Source: Alphaproteobacteria bacterium (GTDB lineage: Bacteria; Pseudomonadota; Alphaproteobacteria; UBA6615). From it: a DNA stretch of 64,000 nucleotides. The translations under genes were made by a program, and so were the position numbers. The DNA lies in contig JAJFIX010000009.1 of the NCBI GenBank assembly GCA_021774575.1, positions 62,001-126,000 on the forward strand, written 5' to 3'. The notes beneath the pieces are model-generated. The model was not told the DNA's origin, did not search any database, and worked only from the letters and a program-made list of their open reading frames with translations. Positions 58,726-64,000 of this stretch are shown piece by piece. The stretch's first letter is position 1; every line of letters starts with the position of its first letter.

Positions 58726-60216
58726 GTGGAAACGGTGCGCAATAGACTGGCAAATATTTCACTCGCAAAACTGTCGTTTATGACGATCGCCGCGATTTGT
58801 CTTGGTGCCTGTACGGCTGCTGGGGATATGTTGCAGAGCCGGGGTGGCGCTGTCCAGCAAAGCAATGAGATTGCCCAAGGTGGCGACGGCGACTATTCCG
58901 CATTTTCAGAATTTCAAGTGCCGTTGAATACCGGAGCTCCGGCAGCGATTCTCAACGTCAATCATGAACGTGGGACACCGGGCGTCGTGCGGGTCGCCCT
59001 GTTGGCGCCGTTAACCGGCGAACGGGCGGCGATCGGGCGCGATTTACTTGATGCGGCTCAAATCTCTTTATTTGAAGTCGCCGGTGATAATCTACAATTA
59101 CTACCTTACGATACGAACGGCACGCCGGGCGGCGCGGCGCGGGCCGCCGAGCAAGCCGTTTCGGAAGGGGCGCAACTTATTCTCGGGCCGTTGCTCTCTG
59201 GGTCGGTGACTGCAGTGGCACCGGTGGCCCGGTCGCGGGGGGTCCCGGTCGTAGCATTTTCCAACGATGTCACGGTTGCGGGCCGCGGGGTCTATACGAT
59301 GGGGTTTGTCCCCCAGGATCAAGTTCGCCGAGTGGTCGATTTTGCCATGAATAGCGGCCTGACAAGATTTGCCGGACTGGTGCCAAATAGTTCCTATGGC
59401 GCGGCGATGGCGGACGCATTGAGCGGCGCTATACCGCGTTTCAATGCCGAACTCGCCGAAATTAAATTCTATAGTTTTGATGCGGACGGTCAGACCAGAG
59501 GGATCACCGGTGCGCCGGTAACCGAAGCAAACAGAGCTGTTCGTGAATTGGCTGACTTTGACCGACGGGTGCGGACACTGGAGGCTAAAAAGGCACAACT
59601 TGAGGCAAATGGGTCCGAGCAGGCGCTGGCCGAACTGGCGCGGCTGCAATTGTTGCAGACCGAAGTCGGGCCGAATTTTGATGCCGTATTGCTGCCCGCG
59701 GGTGGGAACGATGTGCTTCGCCTGGCGCCGTTATTGGCCTTTTATGATGTTGACCCGTCGAATGCGCGGCTCTTGGGAACATGGCTTTGGGATGACCCTC
59801 GTCTAGGCACGGAGCCGACGATGGTTGGGGCATGGTATGCGGCGCCGCCACCACAATCGCGCGAGATTTTCTTGACCAAGTTCCGCGATACCTATGGCAG
59901 GGAGCCGGACCGTCGCGCGACCCTCGCCTTCGACGGATTAGCGATGGCCGCCGTGCTTTCCAATAGGGTGGCCAACGGGCGGCCCTTCAGCCAACGGGAG
60001 ATGACCGCATCCAGTGGCTTTGTCGGCACTGACGGCATTTTTCGCCTCTTGCCTTCGGGTTTGGTGCAACGGGGCCTGGCGGTGCTGCAGATCGAAAATG
60101 ACGGGGTGACCGTGGTCGATCCGGCGCCGCGAAACTTCAACGAACTGCGCGAGAGAGAAAATCGCGGCCGGTCAGATAATCGGCGTCGCGGATTTAGTGA
60201 ACGTTTGATTAGGTAA
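58726..60216 (+). CDS. lpoA: Penicillin-binding protein activator (LpoA/LppC-like)
   Basis: Signal/lipobox region ICLGAC; VRVALLAPLTGERAAIGRDLLDAAQISLFEVAGDNLQLLPYDTNGTPGGAARAAEQAVSEGAQLILGPL; GTG start after AAGGGAG. Confidence 0.9.
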   Translation: METVRNRLANISLAKLSFMTIAAICLGACTAAGDMLQSRGGAVQQSNEIAQGGDGDYSAFSEFQVPLNTGAPAAILNVNHERGTPGVVRVALLAPLTGERAAIGRDLLDAAQISLFEVAGDNLQLLPYDTNGTPGGAARAAEQAVSEGAQLILGPLLSGSVTAVAPVARSRGVPVVAFSNDVTVAGRGVYTMGFVPQDQVRRVVDFAMNSGLTRFAGLVPNSSYGAAMADALSGAIPRFNAELAEIKFYSFDADGQTRGITGAPVTEANRAVRELADFDRRVRTLEAKKAQLEANGSEQALAELARLQLLQTEVGPNFDAVLLPAGGNDVLRLAPLLAFYDVDPSNARLLGTWLWDDPRLGTEPTMVGAWYAAPPPQSREIFLTKFRDTYGREPDRRATLAFDGLAMAAVLSNRVANGRPFSQREMTASSGFVGTDGIFRLLPSGLVQRGLAVLQIENDGVTVVDPAPRNFNELRERENRGRSDNRRRGFSERLIR

Positions 60217-60239
60217 CGCCGGTGATTAGGTAGCGCCGG
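60206..60239. repeat. 17-bp tandem duplication (16/17) spanning the lpoA/phaC-like convergent stops
   Basis: TGATTAGGTAACGCCGG / TGATTAGGTAGCGCCGG. Confidence 0.92.
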
Positions 60240-61566
60240 CGCCTTCCAGCCAACTCGCCAATTTGCTCCATATCTGGGTTTCTGCCCGACGGCTGGTGAC
60301 CATGCCGATATGCCCCAAATCCGGGCGCAGAATTTCGGTATTCCCAAGTTGGGTGACGAGGCCAAGGGCGGACCGGGGGGGGACGATGCGGTCGGCACGC
60401 GGCACGACGAGGAGTGTGGGGGCCTCGATCCGGCTTGGGTCGATGACCTGTCCGTCAATTTTCCAGTTGCCGGTCATTGGCGTGTTCTCCACATACCAGC
60501 CCTGCAAGCATTCCATGGCGACCGGTCCGGCAAGGGGCACACCGTCGTTAATCCAATCTTCCAGCGCGACAAAGTCTTGCGCCTTCGGGCTGTTGGGATC
60601 CAGGGTGGCAAAGGCTTGAAACTTGCGCAGGACCAGGAACGGGTCGAGGGTGGCAAAAAGTGCCTGGAGGATGTCGACAGGCAGTTCCCCAAATAAATCG
60701 ATTAACGGTCGGCAGGCGAGCACCGCTGCCTCAGACATCGTCGATATATCGGAACCGCCGGCGTGAAAATCCCAAGGTGTCGCCAGCAAAGCCAGTTTTG
60801 AGACCTTCGAGGGCTGGCGCTGGGTCAGCGCGACGGCCAGCAAGCCGCCCATGCAATAGCCGACAATGGGGACCGGACCACCAGCAAGCTCGACCGCCCG
60901 GTCGAGGGCCGGCTCCAACCGGTGAACGATATAGTCTGTGAGTGTGTAATCGCGCTCGATCACTCCGGGTGGTCCCCATTCCAGGGCCAATGGCCGCATC
61001 TGTTCGCGCCCGGAATTTGGTTTTGCCAGCCAGCGCAAAAAACTGCGATGGGGTGTCAAATCAAGCACATAACCGCGATTTACCAAAGATGGAATGAATA
61101 ATACCGGGGCGCCTTTCGGCCCGCCATTTTCTTTTCCATCGGCGCCATAGTCGAGGAGCTCCGATGAACCGTTTTGCCAAATCGTTGGTTTCCGGGTCGG
61201 CGGGCGTTGATAAGGGTGGGTGCGATAAGCGTCGATGCCTCGCTGCAGCAAATCGAACCGGCGATGCGCCTCTTTGCCAACAGCGGCCTGGAAATCGGGC
61301 CAGAACGTTGAATTAGGCTGATTTGGGTCGTTTTGCGTTTTTTGCAGGGCGTCGAGCTTTTGTCCCAGTTGCTTTATTTTTCCCTGAAGCTCGGGGCTTG
61401 GCGCGGTTGCCGGATTTTTGCTCTCCAACAGTTTTTTCCAATAGGGCAACACGTGCGGTAACGCGGTCAATGACCCGTTCCAGCTCGTCCAGGCGAGGGT
61501 CAGGTGCAGGGGCAGCGGTACCGGGCCGCGCCGTATCATTGGGTTTTGCGTTTGCCGCTCGGCCAT
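60226..61566 (-). CDS. PhaC-like alpha/beta hydrolase (PHA synthase family)
   Basis: RRGPVPLPLHL N-terminus, VPIVGYCMGGLLAVAL nucleophile, PRADRIVPP Asp, DLGHIGMV His; start position uncertain. Confidence 0.82.
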   Translation of the reverse strand: MAERQTQNPMIRRGPVPLPLHLTLAWTSWNGSLTALPHVLPYWKKLLESKNPATAPSPELQGKIKQLGQKLDALQKTQNDPNQPNSTFWPDFQAAVGKEAHRRFDLLQRGIDAYRTHPYQRPPTRKPTIWQNGSSELLDYGADGKENGGPKGAPVLFIPSLVNRGYVLDLTPHRSFLRWLAKPNSGREQMRPLALEWGPPGVIERDYTLTDYIVHRLEPALDRAVELAGGPVPIVGYCMGGLLAVALTQRQPSKVSKLALLATPWDFHAGGSDISTMSEAAVLACRPLIDLFGELPVDILQALFATLDPFLVLRKFQAFATLDPNSPKAQDFVALEDWINDGVPLAGPVAMECLQGWYVENTPMTGNWKIDGQVIDPSRIEAPTLLVVPRADRIVPPRSALGLVTQLGNTEILRPDLGHIGMVTSRRAETQIWSKLASWLEGAGAT

Positions 61567-61729
61567 CCTGGTTCCCGAATTGTTCCTGGGTCATAGCGTC
61601 CATGATATGGGTCCAATATTGCGACCAATATCGGGTCATGTCTGGATTCTGCGCGTATTCCGAAAATTGTTCTTCCCACAAATCCAAATAGGAGCGGGCA
61701 AGTTCCGCGAGATCGGGTTTCTGAGCCAT
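61313..61729 (-). CDS. Small coiled-coil protein with basic KRA-rich tail (phasin/PhaE-like?), overlapping the phaC-like ORF in another frame
   Basis: MAQKPDLAELARSYLDLWEEQFSEYAQNPDMTRYWSQYWTHIMDAM...DPRLDELERVIDRVTARVALLEKTVGEQ...KARRPAKNAKRPKSA. Confidence 0.65.
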   Translation of the reverse strand: MAQKPDLAELARSYLDLWEEQFSEYAQNPDMTRYWSQYWTHIMDAMTQEQFGNQDGRAANAKPNDTARPGTAAPAPDPRLDELERVIDRVTARVALLEKTVGEQKSGNRAKPRASGKNKATGTKARRPAKNAKRPKSA

Positions 61730-61790
61730 GGGTGACTATAAACGCGGGCAGTGGGGCCGCGCAATCGTTGCAAGAGCGCCAAATTTTGCG

Positions 61791-61834
61791 CTGCACAAAT
61801 AATGCCTCTGATCATTACGCATCTGCACAATAAT
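61791..61834. promoter_or_regulatory. Candidate PhaR operator: two near-identical direct repeats 32 bp apart
   Basis: CTGCACAAATAAT (61791-61803) and CTGCACAATAAT (61823-61834), between divergent phaC-like and phaR genes. Confidence 0.45.
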
Positions 61835-61886
61835 CTGCTAGATTTGCCTTATTGAGTGCGCGCAAATAGTACAGGAACCCATTGGT

Positions 61887-62543
61887 ATGGCCGAGAAATC
61901 CAAGACGTCACGCAAAACCGGTAAATCGACCTCGGCCGAGGGCGGCGGAGCCCAATCCGGTGACGAAAAAATCGTCATCAAGAAATACGCCAACCGACGC
62001 CTCTATGATACGAGGGCCAGCTGCTACGTAACCCTGGACAATCTCGCCTCCATGGTGCGCGACGATGAAGATTTCATTGTCGTCGATGCCAAGACCGGCG
62101 AGGATTTAACTCGTTCGGTTTTGGCACAAATTATTTTTGAGGCCGAGGCCAAAGGCGCCAATATGCTGCCGACGAATTTTCTGCGGCACGTAATCGGGTT
62201 TTATGGTGACAGCCTGCAATCAATGTTGCCGGATTATCTGGAACATTCCATGGCGGCCTTTTCCAACCATCAAAACCAGCTGCGCGATCAAATGAAAAAT
62301 ATGGGCAGTGCCTTGGGCATGTCGCAATATGAGGAAATCGGCCGCCGAAATATGGCGATGTTTGAGCAAGCCGCAGAAATGTTTTCGCCTTTTGGGCCGG
62401 GCTTTGGCGGTGGTGCATCGAAAGAAAACGAAGACGATGCACCGGCGGAGCAGGCCGCACCCGCAGATGATAAGAAATTCGACGCCCTTAAATCTCAGTT
62501 AGACGCGCTCCAGCGTCAGCTAGACGGGCTGTCTTCCAAATAA
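61887..62543 (+). CDS. phaR: Polyhydroxyalkanoate synthesis regulator PhaR
   Basis: KIVIKKYANRRLYDTRASCYVTLDNLASMVRDDEDFIVVDAKTGEDLTRSVLAQIIFE. Confidence 0.95.
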   Translation: MAEKSKTSRKTGKSTSAEGGGAQSGDEKIVIKKYANRRLYDTRASCYVTLDNLASMVRDDEDFIVVDAKTGEDLTRSVLAQIIFEAEAKGANMLPTNFLRHVIGFYGDSLQSMLPDYLEHSMAAFSNHQNQLRDQMKNMGSALGMSQYEEIGRRNMAMFEQAAEMFSPFGPGFGGGASKENEDDAPAEQAAPADDKKFDALKSQLDALQRQLDGLSSK

Positions 62544-62547
62544 TTCT

Positions 62548-64000
62548 CTAGCGCCGGCCGATTTCGGCAAGCAATGAGAGCTGCGATTTTTCTGTTCCGT
62601 CGGCCAGGTCGGTGAGCGAGGTTGGGTATTCGTCGGTAAAGCAGGCATCGCAAAATTGCGGTGAGGCTTTGTCTCGGGCTGCACCGCAGACGGCCTTATA
62701 CAAGCCGTCAACAGAGACAAACGCCAGGCTGTCGGCCCCGACAAGGGCCCGCATGCCTTCGACATCGTGCTGGGCGGCGAGAAGTTCCCGGCGTTCAGGC
62801 GTGTCGATACCGTAAAAACAGGATTGGGTCGTCGGCGGGCTGGAGATGCGTAAATGCACCTCTTTTGCCCCGGCCTGGCGGACCATTTCGACAATTTTTT
62901 TAGCCGTTGTGCCGCGTACAATGCTGTCGTCGACCATCACCACCCGTTTGCCCATCAGCTGTTCGCGATTGGCATTGTGTTTCAATTTTACACCGAGATG
63001 GCGAATTTCGTCCCGTGGCTCGATAAAGGTGCGACCGACATAGTGATTTCGAATAAGCCCGAGTTCGAACGGCAAGCCGACTTCGCCGGCATAACCAATG
63101 GCCGCCGGGACACCGCTATCGGGAACGGGAATGACCATGTCGGCAGCGATATGGGATTCGCGCGCCAATTCAGCGCCAATGCGTTTGCGCACCTCATAAA
63201 CATTCCGGTCTTCGATCAGGCTGTCGGGGCGGGCGAAATAGACATATTCAAAAATACAAAAACGCTGTTTCATTTTCGGCAGCGGTTTTATGCTTTCCAG
63301 CCCGTTATCGTCGATGACGATCACTTCGCCGGGGTCGACGTCCCGGACGAAGTCGGCGCCGATAATGTCGAAGGCGCAGCTCTCGGACGTTACGATCCAG
63401 GAACTGCCCAGGCGGCCGAGGCTCAATGGTCGCACACCCAGCGGGTCACGGGCAGCAATCACCTTGCGCCGAGATAGGGCGACCAGGGAATAAGCCCCTT
63501 CGACCTGAGAAAGCGCATCGGTGAAGCGGTCGATTAATCGCCCCCCGGCAGAGGTGGCGATGAGATGTTGAAAAACTTCCGTATCGCTGGTCGACTGAAA
63601 CAAAGCGCCCCGGCTGACCAATTCTTGGCGCAGGGTCCGGGCGTTGGTTAGGTTTCCGTTGTGTGCCAGGGCCAGTCCGCCGAAGTGAAAATCCGCATAA
63701 AGTGGCTGCACGTTGCGCAAGGCCGGATCGCCGGAAGTCGAATAACGGACATGGCCGATCGCGGCCTCGCCTTTGAGCCGCTCAATGACCGAAGGGTCGC
63801 CAAAAATATCTCCGACCTGACCAAGGTCGCGATGCGGGTGGAAGTGATGCCCGTCGAAGGAAACGATGCCCGCTGCCTCCTGGCCGCGATGTTGCAGCGC
63901 GTGCAAACCCAGCGCGCTGAGGGCGGCGGCGTCTTGATTGCCATGGATAGCGAAGACGCCGCATTCTTCGCGCGGACGACCATTATCTAGCCATGGAATT
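62548..64000 (-). CDS. purF: Amidophosphoribosyltransferase, 5' end beyond the window
   Basis: Minus strand reads IPWLDNGRPREECGVFAIHGNQDAAALSALGLHALQHRGQEAAG (nucleophile Cys) upstream of the ORF-track start; PRTase motif VVMVDDSIVRGTTAKKIVEMVRQAGAKEVHLRISSPP. Confidence 0.96.
   Translation of the reverse strand, partial: IPWLDNGRPREECGVFAIHGNQDAAALSALGLHALQHRGQEAAGIVSFDGHHFHPHRDLGQVGDIFGDPSVIERLKGEAAIGHVRYSTSGDPALRNVQPLYADFHFGGLALAHNGNLTNARTLRQELVSRGALFQSTSDTEVFQHLIATSAGGRLIDRFTDALSQVEGAYSLVALSRRKVIAARDPLGVRPLSLGRLGSSWIVTSESCAFDIIGADFVRDVDPGEVIVIDDNGLESIKPLPKMKQRFCIFEYVYFARPDSLIEDRNVYEVRKRIGAELARESHIAADMVIPVPDSGVPAAIGYAGEVGLPFELGLIRNHYVGRTFIEPRDEIRHLGVKLKHNANREQLMGKRVVMVDDSIVRGTTAKKIVEMVRQAGAKEVHLRISSPPTTQSCFYGIDTPERRELLAAQHDVEGMRALVGADSLAFVSVDGLYKAVCGAARDKASPQFCDACFTDEYPTSLTDLADGTEKSQLSLLAEIGRR

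Noticed and set aside
62548-63906. purF start at 63906 as given in the ORF track
   Set aside because: That start lies after the catalytic Cys; the frame is open to the window edge and includes EECGVFAIHG, so the true start lies upstream, beyond the right edge.
1-64000. Phage-defence, toxin-antitoxin, secretion or biosynthetic gene cluster
   Set aside because: No recognisable nuclease/helicase/toxin modules beyond housekeeping genes; gene order is typical conserved chromosomal DNA.

Overview
The window looks like an ordinary chromosomal segment from a GC-rich alphaproteobacterium, with Rhodospirillales-like gene content and order. This is inferred from protein recognition only; no searches were run. 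About 60 credible protein genes are present, most of them housekeeping: glnK-amtB, sdhCDAB, hldE, regAB (actSR), dapDE, truA-fmt-def, rmuC, an msbA-like ABC/waaA/lpxK/lpxL lipid A block, xseA, purD, ffs-dnaX-ybaB-recR, comM, gshB, a BON lipoprotein, yraN-rsmI-lpoA, a phaC-like/phaR block and purF (running off the right end). One RNA gene, the SRP RNA ffs, is visible just upstream of dnaX. I saw no tRNA, rRNA, CRISPR array, prophage, transposon or recognisable defence island. The most interesting signals are: (i) an FG-rich, tandem-repeat lipoprotein with two peptidoglycan-binding modules and a PA14-like C-terminus; (ii) a perfect alphaproteobacterial LexA box in front of a PA0069-type radical SAM gene; (iii) about 250 bp of same-strand overlapping frames in which both proteins look real at the phaC-like locus, with a candidate PhaR operator pair upstream; (iv) a DnaA-box cluster in an AT-richer intergenic region; (v) an Asp-rich, Tat-type secreted repeat protein; (vi) a small 4-Cys secreted protein behind a very AT-rich tract; (vii) a DJ-1/PfpI homologue lacking its nucleophile Cys; (viii) a four-BON DolP-like lipoprotein; (ix) a shortened orphan MerF; (x) repeated 12-18 bp tandem duplications at gene borders. 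I did not find a clear multi-gene novel system.
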